The notes under the pieces were generated by a model. It was not told the DNA's origin. It made no database searches and saw nothing but the letters and a program-made list of their open reading frames with translations. Position numbers and translations under genes: made by a program. Positions 53,022-62,041 of a stretch of DNA of 64,000 bases are shown piece by piece (the first letter of the stretch is position 1; each line of letters starts with the position of its first letter). The DNA is from Acidobacteriota bacterium (GTDB lineage: Bacteria; Acidobacteriota; Terriglobia; Terriglobales; Acidobacteriaceae), in the NCBI GenBank assembly GCA_021791875.1, contig JAJYVU010000001.1, forward strand, positions 1 to 64,000. The letters run 5' to 3'.

Positions 53022-54680
53022 TTACTTTGCGGTGATGCTACCATCCAGGCCGACGCGCGTCGAACGGTAGAAGTGCGCGCAGGGCTGGCCCATGGCGCAA
53101 ATGACGTCGAGGCTTAGCAGGCCGCCTGGGTGCTTCTGGATGGCCTTGTAGACCGGATCACCATCAGTCGCGATGATGAACGGCGCTGCGAGCGAGGGAT
53201 GCCTGAGGGCCGCATTCCAGCGGTGGTAGTCGGTTTCGTTGATGGTCCGCCGCAGGGGGATTCCTGCCATCTGGAATGCGCCGACGTGTGCGGAAGTGTA
53301 GGCCAGGATCTGTCCGTAAGGCGGAAGGGCATCGAGGGCGCGGGCGTAGGCCTTTTCGTACGGGATGCGTGTGCGCGAGTTGGCGCGGGCTTCGGCCAGC
53401 ACGAGAGGGCCGGAGTGGACTTGCGCGGCACAGTCAAGGAGCACAAGGCAAAGGGCCACTGCGGTGACCAGCGGGGCCAGTGCGGGGCGATGTCTTTGCA
53501 TCCAGCGCAGGACAGCGGCGAAAAAGAAGGCCACGAAGAGCGCGAAGGTGGGCAGCATTTCCATGCCATAGCGGGTGTTGTAGTACGAGTGCGGCGGCCA
53601 GACGGGGAGAAAAATGGGGACCGAACCGTAAGCGACCGAAAATGCGTAGAACGGCACAGGCATCCAGAGCAGCAGCAGCGGAAGGATTTGTTTTCCGCGC
53701 CAGAACCAGAGGGCGCAGAGAGTTCCCAGGATGCTGATGGTGAGCAGCGTATCGGCGAGTGGCATGGAAACCATGCCGAGTTCGGCAGCTTTGAGATAGT
53801 AGAGCAGCGAGATCCAGGGGCTGTGCCAGCCGGGATAGTGGGGCGCACCGGGCGGAGTGGTGCGCGCAGCAATCGCCTTAGCAGAATAGGGTCCGCGGGC
53901 GAAATAGAGCCAGTCGCCGAACTGGCGGGCGTTCCAGAGGAACCATGACCATGGCGCGGCGAGAAGCGCGGTGGAAAAGAAAGCGAACGCGCCGCCAGCG
54001 CGAGAGTTCCACGCGCGGGTTCGCCACATGAAGCCGGCGACGATGAACCACCCGATGCAAGCGAATACCCATCCATCGTAACGGGTGAGGACGGCTGCGA
54101 CGAGGATGAAAGTGACGGCAATGATGCGGCGCGACGCGGCTGAGATGTTGCCTGCGGCCAGGGCACGGCCGGTTTCGACCATGAGGAGGACACCCCAGAC
54201 AATTTCAGCCAGATACAGAGGTTCAGTCATGGCAGTGGTCTGCATGTAAAGCAGGCCGGGGTTGAGTCCAAAGAAGGCAACGGCGACGGCGGACATGGAG
54301 GGGTTGAGCCAGATGCGAGCCAGACGGTAAAGCCCAATGACGCTGAGCAGGTAAAACGCCATAGACGGGATGGCGCCGGCCATTCCGTTTTGCCACCAGG
54401 TCAACTTCATGGCAAAGGGCGCCATGAGGAGGTGAGGCAGGGGCAGCCACACCGAACCGAGCTGACGGATGCCAGGATTGAGCGAGTCAGTGAGGCGGCG
54501 GGCGATGCCGAGGTGCGCGACCGCATCGCCATAGAGCAGGACCATGCCGTGCGGGAAGCAATAGGCGAAGGCCAACACGGAGGCCAGCGCCGCGAGCAGA
54601 GCTACGAAGATGGTTTCCTGCCGCAGTTCTGCCGCGTTGAGCTGGTCAGTCGAGGTGCGAGAGTTGGCGGAGGGTTTCAA
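53022..54680 (-). CDS. GT-C (ArnT/PMT-like, GT39-type) membrane glycosyltransferase-like protein
   Basis: A 552-residue membrane protein with about 11 helices. Start at TTG 54680, supported by GAGG six bases upstream, overlaps the end of the PfkB kinase by 35 bases. After TM1, the first periplasmic loop reads YGDAVAHLGIARRLTDSLNPGIRQLGSVWLPLPHLL. The acidic residue here is in the position of the catalytic Asp of lipid-phosphate-sugar-dependent glycosyltransferases, and MTEPLYLAEIVWGVLL recalls the second motif. A soluble C-terminal domain (about 430-552) ends the protein. Donor and acceptor are unknown. Confidence 0.75.
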   Translation of the reverse strand: MKPSANSRTSTDQLNAAELRQETIFVALLAALASVLAFAYCFPHGMVLLYGDAVAHLGIARRLTDSLNPGIRQLGSVWLPLPHLLMAPFAMKLTWWQNGMAGAIPSMAFYLLSVIGLYRLARIWLNPSMSAVAVAFFGLNPGLLYMQTTAMTEPLYLAEIVWGVLLMVETGRALAAGNISAASRRIIAVTFILVAAVLTRYDGWVFACIGWFIVAGFMWRTRAWNSRAGGAFAFFSTALLAAPWSWFLWNARQFGDWLYFARGPYSAKAIAARTTPPGAPHYPGWHSPWISLLYYLKAAELGMVSMPLADTLLTISILGTLCALWFWRGKQILPLLLLWMPVPFYAFSVAYGSVPIFLPVWPPHSYYNTRYGMEMLPTFALFVAFFFAAVLRWMQRHRPALAPLVTAVALCLVLLDCAAQVHSGPLVLAEARANSRTRIPYEKAYARALDALPPYGQILAYTSAHVGAFQMAGIPLRRTINETDYHRWNAALRHPSLAAPFIIATDGDPVYKAIQKHPGGLLSLDVICAMGQPCAHFYRSTRVGLDGSITAK

Positions 54681-55581
54681 ACCGTTCCTCGATCTCTTTG
54701 GGATCAAGCTGCGCGAGCCGTTCGGTACCGAAGCGCTCGACCGCGAAGGAGCCCATGACGCCACCATAGAACAATGCCTTCTTGAAGACAGCAGGTGTCA
54801 GATCGGGCTGCGAGGCGATGTAGCCGAAGAAGCCGCCGGCAAAGGAGTCCCCGGCGCCGGTGGGATCGACAACTTCCGCGAGCGGCATGGCCGGCGCACG
54901 GAATGGGATGGCGACATGGTTTTCCTGAGAGGAGAAGGACTTTTCGCTAAAGAATGCGCTTGCGCCGTATTCGCCGTGCTTCACGATGAGCGTTCTGGGG
55001 CCCATTTCGAGAACGTTTCTGGCCGCGCGCACAAGGTTGGTATCTTTTCCGAGCATCTTCGCTTCGGTGTCGTTGATGAGCAGCGCGTCGAGGCCGGGCA
55101 AGACCTTTGCGAGATTGTCTGCGTGGCCGTTGATCCAGTAATTCATGGTGTCGCCGCAGACCATGCGGACATTCGGCATCTTGCCGCGGACGTCAGCCTG
55201 CAGGACGGGATCGATGTTTGCGAGGAAGAGAAACTCGGAATCCTGATATGGAGCAGGAATCTTGGGGGAAAAGCTTTCGAAGACGTTGAGTTCCGTCGCG
55301 CGCGTCTGGGCCTCGTTGAGATTGCTGCCATAGGCGCCGCTCCAGAAGAAGCTTTTTCCTGGGGCGTGCTCGATGCCGCGGGTGTCGATTCCCCTGCGTT
55401 TGAGGACAGCCTCGTTTTCTTCGGTGAAGTCTTCGCCGACGACGGCGATGATGCGAACGTCGGTGAAATAGCTGGCTGCGAGCGAGAAATGAGTGGCTGC
55501 GCCGCCGAGGCAGCGTTCGGCGCGGCCTGCAGGGGTTTCGATGGAGTCAAATGCTACGCTGCCTACGACGAGAATCGACAT
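54646..55581 (-). CDS. PfkB-family (ribokinase-like) sugar or nucleoside kinase
   Basis: A cytosolic kinase of 311 aa from ATG 55581 (AAGGAAG seven bases upstream). N-terminal ILVVGSVAFDSIETPAGRAERCLGGAATHFSLAAS is PfkB signature 1; EVVDPTGAGDSFAGGFFGYIA is signature 2 with the catalytic Asp and anion hole. LINDTEAKML and LIVKHGEYGASAF are also typical. Thirteen bases separate it from mtnP, so a substrate from the MTA/adenosine salvage branch (for example adenosine or a methylthioribose-type sugar) is plausible but not proven. Confidence 0.88.
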   Translation of the reverse strand: MSILVVGSVAFDSIETPAGRAERCLGGAATHFSLAASYFTDVRIIAVVGEDFTEENEAVLKRRGIDTRGIEHAPGKSFFWSGAYGSNLNEAQTRATELNVFESFSPKIPAPYQDSEFLFLANIDPVLQADVRGKMPNVRMVCGDTMNYWINGHADNLAKVLPGLDALLINDTEAKMLGKDTNLVRAARNVLEMGPRTLIVKHGEYGASAFFSEKSFSSQENHVAIPFRAPAMPLAEVVDPTGAGDSFAGGFFGYIASQPDLTPAVFKKALFYGGVMGSFAVERFGTERLAQLDPKEIEERFETLRQLSHLD

Positions 55582-55594
55582 GTATGAACTTCCT

Positions 55595-56458
55595 TTACTT
55601 GAGAACCCGTCCGACGATGAGGTCGAGCTTTTCGCGGGTGGCCGGAGGGATGGCCTCTCGGCTGGTGAGGATGGCATGCGAGAGGGCGTCCTTGCAGGCG
55701 CAGTCGCGCTGCCTGGGCAGCAGCTTCAAAGATGTGCGAAGCACGCGGCTGGCATTGGCGACGTTCTTGTGCATGACCTGGATGATCTGATCAACGGTGA
55801 CGGCTTCATAGCTCTCGTGCCAGCAGTCGTAATCGGTGACCATGGCCAGGGTGGCGTAGCAGATTTCAGCTTCGCGAGCGAGCTTTGCTTCCTGCAGGTT
55901 TGTCATGCCGATGACGTCCGCGTTCCAGCTGCGGTAGAGATTGGACTCGGCGCGGGTGGAGAATTGGGGGCCTTCCATGCACACATAGGTTCCGCCGAGT
56001 TTTCCGACGACGTTTTCCTTACGGCAGGCCTCCATGAGGGCATGAGCCGTGGGAGCGCAGACCGGATCGCCGAATGCAACATGGGCTACGAGTCCTTCGC
56101 CGAAGAAGGTAGATTCGCGATGGGAGGTTCGATCAATGAACTGATTTGGGATGATGAAATCGGTGGGTTTGTGCGGTTCCTTGAGCGAGCCAACGGAGGA
56201 AACGGAGAGAATTCGCTCCACGCCGAGCTTCTTCATGGCGAAGATATTGGCGCGGAAGTTGAGTTCCGAAGGCAGGATGCGGTGTCCGCGTCCATGCCTT
56301 GCAAGAAACGCGACCTTGAGACCGTCGAGGTCGCCCAGCACGAAGGCATCGCTCGGCGAGCCAAAGGGCGTCTCGACGGCTACTTCGTGCACGTTCGTTA
56401 AACCCGGCATGGCATACAGCCCGCTGCCACCGATGATTCCTACTTCTGCCTGTTGCAT
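55595..56458 (-). CDS. mtnP: S-methyl-5'-thioadenosine phosphorylase
   Basis: Trimeric purine-nucleoside phosphorylase family enzyme cleaving methylthioadenosine (from polyamine/SAM metabolism) to adenine and methylthioribose-1-phosphate. Start ATG 56458 is backed by TTGGAG six bases upstream; a TTG at 56470 is the alternative. 287 aa: VGIIGGSGLYAMPGL, FLARHGRGHRILPSELNFRANIFAMKKLGVERILSVSSVGSLKE, and YVCMEGPQFSTRAESNLYRSWNADVIGMTNLQEAKLAREAEICYATLAMVTDYDCW. The Asp in TDYDCW supports 6-aminopurine specificity. Adenine product links to apt, elsewhere in the window. Confidence 0.93.
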   Translation of the reverse strand: MQQAEVGIIGGSGLYAMPGLTNVHEVAVETPFGSPSDAFVLGDLDGLKVAFLARHGRGHRILPSELNFRANIFAMKKLGVERILSVSSVGSLKEPHKPTDFIIPNQFIDRTSHRESTFFGEGLVAHVAFGDPVCAPTAHALMEACRKENVVGKLGGTYVCMEGPQFSTRAESNLYRSWNADVIGMTNLQEAKLAREAEICYATLAMVTDYDCWHESYEAVTVDQIIQVMHKNVANASRVLRTSLKLLPRQRDCACKDALSHAILTSREAIPPATREKLDLIVGRVLK

Positions 56459-58122
56459 TCGTTGCTCCAAGGATGGGACTCCACAGAAATGTCAGTATAA
56501 ATGCCGCGTGAGCGGCGGTCTTGCAGGTACGAAAAGGCGCCGGCGGGCGGAAGCGCCGTGCGCAGGATGCCAGCCCGCTGCGCGAAGTCGCTCAGGGCGC
56601 CGGTCAGGTCAGGGTATGCAGGTTGGTAAGCGGCTGTTTCCTCGCCGGCGAGCGCGTGCTGCGCACCGAGAAGCATGAAATTGAGCTTGCGCGCCGTGTT
56701 GAGGGGAAAGCTTTCGCTCACAAAAACGTATCGCCCGCTGATGGTAATGAGTACCGGGCCCTGGTCAGTCGTGTAGACGTGATCATCGGTTGTCGCGCCG
56801 GATTGCAGCGCGGAATGCGGGTATTTCTTCAAGACTTCCGCTTCATAGTTTTTTGCAAAGAGCCGGGCGGCGCCTCGGTTTCTCCAGTGCGAGAGGTAGA
56901 AGAGCGCTACGGATGCGGTTGAGTTCTTGTTTGCGGCGTGCTTCTTTTGGGCGACGAAGTAGATGCCGCCGTCCCAATGTGAGGCAATCCGATTGGCGGC
57001 GCTGTCGCTGGTGGTGAGCTGGAGGAGCATGCGCGCGTCGAGCTCGCCCATGACGCCAACGTCATAAGGTCTATAGTTGCGGTCGAGCAGAGGGTGGACG
57101 TTGGGCAAAGTGAGCACGGGCACTTTTGCGTGGCTCTCATAGGCCGCGGGGTCCATTACCTGATAGGTGCTGGATGGAGGGTTGTTGAGGGTATCGGCAA
57201 AGGCGCCCCGTTTGCCTTCGTCGCGGAGCAGCTCGATTTCGAAGCGAAGGCCTTCGCGGTAAGGGAAGATGAGCGATTCACGGAGCACGCGCGGAGCGCT
57301 GGCCATGACGGGCGAGCCCTTGGTATCGTCGGTGAGATCGCTCAAGTGGTTGAGGATAAAGTCCGGGTTCTGGGCGATGCTGATGCCGTGGGGAGCCAGG
57401 GCGTAATCGATGTAGGTAACCATGGCCTGGCCTTCGAGGACTGCCTGCCGTGCCGTATCGTCTTCGTCGACGCGAATATGGCGGTTGTCCTGAGTGACGT
57501 TGCGGGAGATGCCGTCGAGGGACTTATTGCCCCATTTCTGCAGGTTTACGTACTGATCCTGCAAGGCGTGCATGAGTTCGTGGGCAAGGACGGGTTTCTG
57601 CTCCTTTGGGGCGATCCAGTTGAGCATATAGACGGTTTTGGTTTTGCTGTCGTAGTAACCGGCGATTTGCTCCTTGAGGAGCTTGACCATGAACGGGCCG
57701 AGGTCGAAGTTTTGAGGCAGGAGTCCGAATTTTTTGAGGATGATGGCGGAGCGCATCATGCGTTTGGAGTCTTTGCCATTTTTCAGTTTGGACTCGAGGT
57801 ATTTCTCGACATCGGCGCGCGTGGTGAGCTTGCGCTTGACCGGGTGCTTGATGGGGAGGCCGGAATCGCGGGAGTCGAACCGCATGATCTGGTCGACAGA
57901 AGCGAAGAGCTCTTTCGCCTGCTGGGCCGTGATGACGGAGTCCGGCTTTTTTGCCGGGGTCTTCGTGTGGGGTGGCGGCGCTTCGGGCCGCGGGGCGGAG
58001 GTTTTGCCGGGGTGGATAGTGGATTGGGCCGCGGACTGCGCCGAAGCCATGGCGCCGAAGGCCGCGCAAAGGGAAAGGACGGCCGCAGCGGCTGTAATAC
58101 GAAAAGGAAAGGAGAATTTCAT
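56440..58122 (-). CDS. Secreted zinc metallopeptidase-like protein (HELMH)
   Basis: A 560-residue exported protein: signal peptide MKFSFPFRITAAAAVLSLCAAFGAMASAQ, Pro-rich linker (35-62), then a domain with TVYMLNWIAPKEQKPVLAHELMHALQDQYV. HELMH (181-185) is a zincin HExxH motif, and Glu230 in AVLEGQAMVTYIDYAL is placed as a gluzincin third ligand. The rest (250-560) shows no known domain. It overlaps mtnP by 19 bases and heads the eight-gene operon. Substrate unknown; the murein theme downstream is only suggestive. Confidence 0.75.
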   Translation of the reverse strand: MKFSFPFRITAAAAVLSLCAAFGAMASAQSAAQSTIHPGKTSAPRPEAPPPHTKTPAKKPDSVITAQQAKELFASVDQIMRFDSRDSGLPIKHPVKRKLTTRADVEKYLESKLKNGKDSKRMMRSAIILKKFGLLPQNFDLGPFMVKLLKEQIAGYYDSKTKTVYMLNWIAPKEQKPVLAHELMHALQDQYVNLQKWGNKSLDGISRNVTQDNRHIRVDEDDTARQAVLEGQAMVTYIDYALAPHGISIAQNPDFILNHLSDLTDDTKGSPVMASAPRVLRESLIFPYREGLRFEIELLRDEGKRGAFADTLNNPPSSTYQVMDPAAYESHAKVPVLTLPNVHPLLDRNYRPYDVGVMGELDARMLLQLTTSDSAANRIASHWDGGIYFVAQKKHAANKNSTASVALFYLSHWRNRGAARLFAKNYEAEVLKKYPHSALQSGATTDDHVYTTDQGPVLITISGRYVFVSESFPLNTARKLNFMLLGAQHALAGEETAAYQPAYPDLTGALSDFAQRAGILRTALPPAGAFSYLQDRRSRGIYTDISVESHPWSNECNRQK

Positions 58123-58201
58123 ACCTGAATATCCTGAGCAGTGAGCGCGAAGCCGGTGATTCCAGTACCTCCGGCAGATGCCGGGCCCCGTTGAGCCCGC
58201 T

Positions 58202-58207
58202 TATAAT
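58202..58207 (+). promoter_or_regulatory. -10 box of ygfZ, probably leaderless
   Basis: A perfect TATAAT ends five bases before the GTG at 58213, putting the expected transcription start at that codon. There is no ribosome binding site and no good -35. Confidence 0.55.
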
Positions 58208-58212
58208 CAAGG

Positions 58213-59346
58213 GTGAGCCTACACATGAGTGAAATTTCCGGAGCGATCACTCCGCTGGCACTGTTTTCGACTGAGAAGGACGGCGAGATTGCCCTCTGCA
58301 TGCACCAGGGAAGGCAAATGGTGCGGCAATGGCGCGATCCTCAGCACGAGCTCCTCTCGATTCTGGGTTTGGCGGCGGTTTACGACCTTGGATACCGCTG
58401 CCTGTTGCGTGTGAGCGGCGGCGACCAGGTGCGCTGGCTCAACGGGATGATCACGAATACAGTCAGGGATCTTGAGCCCAGCCGCTCGAATTACAGTTTT
58501 GTGCTCAATGCGCAGGGACGAATCCTTGGCGATGCTACGGCTTACCGTTGCTCCGATCATATCCTGCTGGCTACGGACGAGTCTCAGGCCGAGGCGCTCA
58601 TGGCCCACTTTGACCACTTCATCATCATGGACGATGTGGAGCTGGGAAAGGTCAACGGGCAGACGGCGCTTGGTGTGGCGGGTCCACGGGCTGAGGCCGT
58701 GCTTGGCACCGCGGGGCTGAAGACGCCGGAGGGCGAGTGGAGCTTCGTGGAGTGCGACTGGGAGGGTCACCGCGTCATGGTATCGCGGGAGTACTCTCCG
58801 GTGACGCAGAGATTTGCGATCTGGCTCCCGGAAGCGAGTGCAGCGCGACTGTGGGAGAAGCTGCGCGAGGCAGGCGTGGAGCCGGCAGGGATTGACGCAC
58901 TGGAAATGCTGCGCGTAGCCGAAGGCGTGCCGCTTTATGGCGTGGATTTTGACGAGAAATATCTGTCGCAGGAAGTGGACGCGGTGAGGCCGCTGCACTT
59001 CCAGAAGGGCTGCTACCTTGGGCAGGAGATTGTGGAGCGGATTCGCTCGCGCGCGACGGTGCACCGGCAGATGCGACTGCTGGAGCTGGAGGGCTCGCAG
59101 CCGGAGTTGCCGGCGCAGATTATGGCCGAGGGGCAGGCAGTGGGTGAGATCACGAGCGTAGCCGACATTGCGCTGCCGGGCGGGCGGAAAACGCTCGCGC
59201 TGGGCATGGTGCGCAACGAGCCGGTAGCCCGCAACCTGGGATTGACCTGTGCGGCGGGTACGGTACGAGTTCTGGATGCCGAAGAGGTGGCCAGTCTTCG
59301 CAAAAATTTGCAGGATTACGCAAGTCAGCATGCGGCGGTTAGTTAA
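58213..59346 (+). CDS. ygfZ: Folate-binding protein YgfZ (GcvT-like)
   Basis: GcvT-fold, folate-dependent factor for maturation and repair of some Fe-S proteins. 377 aa; the signature K-G-C-Y-x-G-Q-E is present in FQKGCYLGQEIVERIRSR, with the essential Cys. Earlier parts RVSGGDQVRWLNGMITNTVRDLEPSRSNYSFVLNAQGRILGDATAYR match the family opening. The start may be GTG 58213 (leaderless) or ATG 58225. It is divergently transcribed from the metallopeptidase gene and is followed by a DUF1844 gene. Confidence 0.92.
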   Translation: MSLHMSEISGAITPLALFSTEKDGEIALCMHQGRQMVRQWRDPQHELLSILGLAAVYDLGYRCLLRVSGGDQVRWLNGMITNTVRDLEPSRSNYSFVLNAQGRILGDATAYRCSDHILLATDESQAEALMAHFDHFIIMDDVELGKVNGQTALGVAGPRAEAVLGTAGLKTPEGEWSFVECDWEGHRVMVSREYSPVTQRFAIWLPEASAARLWEKLREAGVEPAGIDALEMLRVAEGVPLYGVDFDEKYLSQEVDAVRPLHFQKGCYLGQEIVERIRSRATVHRQMRLLELEGSQPELPAQIMAEGQAVGEITSVADIALPGGRKTLALGMVRNEPVARNLGLTCAAGTVRVLDAEEVASLRKNLQDYASQHAAVS

Positions 59347-59366
59347 GGATCGTCGCGGAGAGAGTT

Positions 59367-59981
59367 ATGGACGAAAAGACCGGATTTACAGTTACCGACC
59401 GCCGCAAGTTCACCTCTGAGGGTGATTTGCGCGATGAGAGCACCAGCAGCCAGGCAAGTGAAACATCTGCGCCGGAAGCCGCGAAGGCTCAGGCCGACAA
59501 TGTGGTGAGCATGCCGCGCAGGGAGCCCCCTGCAGCGGAGCCGGCCGCGGAGGCGAGCCGTGAGCCAGATGCCGAAGAATCCGAAGAGGGACGGCCGATT
59601 ACGGACGAAGAGTCCGCCGAGCAGCATGCCGCTTATCGGGCATCGTCTGAAAGTCTCGACCAGATGCTGAAGCAGGCGAATCCGGGCATGGAAGCTACCG
59701 GTCCGGTGACGTTTGAGCATGTCATTCAGTCAATTTATCTTTCGGCGATGATTGCGATGGGTGCGGGTACGGAACCGGGCCAGAAGCCGCGGGTGGATAT
59801 TCTTGGCGCACGCCAGAGCGTAGACATGCTGGGCGTACTGCAGGAGAAGACCAAGGGCAATTTGAACGAGCGCGAGCAGCGCATGCTGCAGAATGCGCTT
59901 TTCGAGCTACGAATGATGTTCCTGGAAATCACCAACGCCATTGCGCAAGCCGCTCAGAAGCCACCTACGGGCCGGGGATAA
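59367..59981 (+). CDS. DUF1844 domain protein
   Basis: A 204-residue soluble protein with a long low-complexity, Ala/Glu/Pro-rich acidic N-terminal half (1-90) and a compact helical C-terminal domain: PVTFEHVIQSIYLSAMIAMGAG, then RVDILGARQSVDMLGVLQEKTKGNLNEREQRMLQNALFELRMMFLEITN. The latter is the DUF1844 pattern, with its 'D.L..LQEKTKGNL...E...L...L..LRM.F' core. Function unknown. GGAGAGAG lies before the ATG, and it starts 20 bases after ygfZ, so the two are probably co-transcribed. Confidence 0.85.
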   Translation: MDEKTGFTVTDRRKFTSEGDLRDESTSSQASETSAPEAAKAQADNVVSMPRREPPAAEPAAEASREPDAEESEEGRPITDEESAEQHAAYRASSESLDQMLKQANPGMEATGPVTFEHVIQSIYLSAMIAMGAGTEPGQKPRVDILGARQSVDMLGVLQEKTKGNLNEREQRMLQNALFELRMMFLEITNAIAQAAQKPPTGRG

Positions 59982-59996
59982 CGTTCACGCTTCAGG

Positions 59997-60776
59997 ATGA
60001 AAGCCGAAATTGTCATTCTCGGGAGCGGCACGTCGATGGGCGTGCCCACGCTCGGCTGCACCTGCGCGGTGTGTACGTCGCCGGATGCCAGGAATCGCCG
60101 GCTGCGGCCTTCGATTGCGATTGAGTGGCAGAACCGGCGGGTGGTGGTCGATACGGGGCCGGATTTTCGCGAGCAGGCGCTGCGCGAGGGGATTCAGCGA
60201 GTAGATGCGGTTTTCTATACGCACGCGCACGCGGATCACATCCTGGGCCTGGATGATTTGCGGCCGTTGAGCTACCCGCACAGGCCGGGGCATCTGCCGC
60301 TGTATGCCGATGCGGAGACGGCTGCGATTCTGGAGCGCGTGTTTGAATACACATTTTCGCCGGAGTCGCAGTATCCAACGCGGGCGCGTGTGAAGTTGCA
60401 TACGATTGCAGGACACGATACGACGGAAGTGAACGGAGTGACGTTTCAACGTGTGCCGCTGCAGCACGGCCCCACGGAGGTTTCAGGGTTCCGGTTCGGT
60501 TCGGCGGCATATCTGACGGACATGAAGTCGATCCCCGAGTCGAGCTTGCCGTTGCTTGAGAATCTGGACGTGATGATTCTGGATGGGCTGAGGCCGCAGG
60601 CGCATCCGAGCCACGCGAATCTTGAGGAAGCACTGCGATGGGTGGAAGTGCTAAAGCCGCGGCGCGCCTGGCTGACGCACATGTCGCACGAAGTGGACCA
60701 TGAGACGACGGAGGCCGCGTTTCCGCCGAATGTGCGCCTGTCCTACGACGGATTGAGAATTCCGATTGAAATCTGA
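59997..60776 (+). CDS. PhnP-like metallo-beta-lactamase-fold hydrolase
   Basis: A 259-residue MBL-fold enzyme: LGSGTSMGVPTLGCTCAVC, then the metal motif THAHADHILGLDD (His76, His78, Asp80, His81), VPLQHGPTEVSGFRFGSAAYLTD and LTHMSHEVDH. The CTCAVC cysteines near the N-terminus match the zinc site of PhnP-type phosphodiesterases, which hydrolyse cyclic phosphates. No phn genes are near, so a phosphonate role is not implied. It may be a general cyclic phosphodiesterase. Follows DUF1844 by 15 bases. Confidence 0.88.
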   Translation: MKAEIVILGSGTSMGVPTLGCTCAVCTSPDARNRRLRPSIAIEWQNRRVVVDTGPDFREQALREGIQRVDAVFYTHAHADHILGLDDLRPLSYPHRPGHLPLYADAETAAILERVFEYTFSPESQYPTRARVKLHTIAGHDTTEVNGVTFQRVPLQHGPTEVSGFRFGSAAYLTDMKSIPESSLPLLENLDVMILDGLRPQAHPSHANLEEALRWVEVLKPRRAWLTHMSHEVDHETTEAAFPPNVRLSYDGLRIPIEI

Positions 60777-60777
60777 C

Positions 60778-61722
60778 ATGCAAGTATTCCGCTCGCTGGC
60801 TGATATTCCCGACATGCCGGGCCGCTCCGTGGTGGCGATTGGCAATTTCGATGGGGTGCATTGCGGGCACCAGGCGATTCTGGCGGAGGTTCGCAAGCGC
60901 GGCCAGATGCGAGGAGCGGTTTCGGTGGCGGTGACTTTCGATCCGCATCCTGTGCGAGTGCTACGTCCAGAGATGGCTCCAAAGCTGATTACGCCGATGC
61001 CGCAGCGCCTGGAGTTGCTGGCGCAGACGGGCATCGATGCGACGCTGATTCTGCCATTCACGGAAGAGTTTTCGCAGACGCCGGCATATGATTTTGCCGA
61101 TCAGGTGCTGGCGCGAGCATTGCGTGCCGTTGAGGTGCATGAAGGCGAAAGCTTTCGCTTTGGGCGCGATGCCGAGGCGGGCACGGAAGACCTGATTCGT
61201 TTTGGCAAGCAACTGGGCTTTGAGGTTTTCGGGCATCGGGCGCTGATGGTGCGCGGAATCACGGTGTCGAGCAGCGAGGTGCGCCAGCGGATTGTTGCGG
61301 GCAATACGAGCCTGGCACGGGCGCTGCTGGGGCGGGCGTTTTCGATTGAGTCGACGCAGGAGCGGGGCCGCGGAGTGGGGAGCAAGCTGCTGGTGCCGAC
61401 AATCAATCTTGCACCGTATGCGGAGCTGACGCCTGCGAATGGCGTTTATGTGACGCGGGTACGGGTTGGGGAGCGCTGGTTTGAGGCGGTGACCAATTGC
61501 GGGGTGCGGCCTACATTTGGAGTGGAGAGCTACGCGATCGAGTCCTACCTGTTGAATTTTGAGCCTGTGGAGATCGAACCTGAGACGCCGGTGGAAGTGT
61601 GTTTTCTAGCACGGCTGCGCGAAGAACAGAAGTTTCCGTCGGCGGAAGCGCTGAAGGAGCAGATCATACACGATGTGGCGAAGGCGAAGCGATATCACGG
61701 GCTGGCGGCTGCCAGCCGCTAG
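60778..61722 (+). CDS. ribF: Bifunctional riboflavin kinase/FMN adenylyltransferase
   Basis: Makes FMN and FAD from riboflavin, 314 aa from ATG 60778, one base after the previous stop. The N-terminal adenylyltransferase has VAIGNFDGVHCGHQAILAEV (HxGH-type) and TFDPHPVRVL. The C-terminal kinase has GRAFSIESTQERGRGVGSKLLVPTINLAP and NGVYVTRVRVGERWFEAVTNCGVRPTFG. The usual 'G' before the kinase Thr motif reads LLVPTINL. The TTG at 60766 would overlap the preceding gene. Last gene of the ygfZ-DUF1844-phnP-ribF unit. Confidence 0.94.
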   Translation: MQVFRSLADIPDMPGRSVVAIGNFDGVHCGHQAILAEVRKRGQMRGAVSVAVTFDPHPVRVLRPEMAPKLITPMPQRLELLAQTGIDATLILPFTEEFSQTPAYDFADQVLARALRAVEVHEGESFRFGRDAEAGTEDLIRFGKQLGFEVFGHRALMVRGITVSSSEVRQRIVAGNTSLARALLGRAFSIESTQERGRGVGSKLLVPTINLAPYAELTPANGVYVTRVRVGERWFEAVTNCGVRPTFGVESYAIESYLLNFEPVEIEPETPVEVCFLARLREEQKFPSAEALKEQIIHDVAKAKRYHGLAAASR

Positions 61723-62041
61723 GAGCCAGCTTTTGTCTCCAGTTCCCAGTGTTTGGCAGGCGGGATTGCCGCGGGCGCGGAACGAGTGTGGGAGTCTGAG
61801 CCACAGATTGCTCGATTGCGTTCCGCCGAGGCGAAAACTTCGCTCGACACGGCCCGCCTTTGAATCATCTCGACCGCGGAGTGGATGAGCCTTTGCTCGG
61901 AATGATGGGTCCGAAAGGACACGCCCAGCGCGAGATGGATTTCCTGAGATGCTGCGATTTGCGCAGGCTTGGTGAATCGATTTGCCATATGGCCTGCAAC
62001 GGGCGTATCTTGCGGTCAATCGTTTTATCAGGAGATTTCGG
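61723..62041. other. 319-base intergenic region after ribF
   Basis: No gene seen. Just after ribF there is a short degenerate piece with phased words (CAGT at 61740 and 61747). Further on is a small hairpin GTCC-GAAA-GGAC (61909-61920, GNRA loop). A promoter for the next gene lies at 61982-62011. Confidence 0.45.
61982..62011 (+). promoter_or_regulatory. Putative sigma-70 promoter of the last gene
   Basis: TTGCCA (61982-61987) and TATCTT (62006-62011) with an 18-base spacer; start near 62018. AGGAGA follows at 62030-62035, before the ATG at 62042. Confidence 0.5.
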
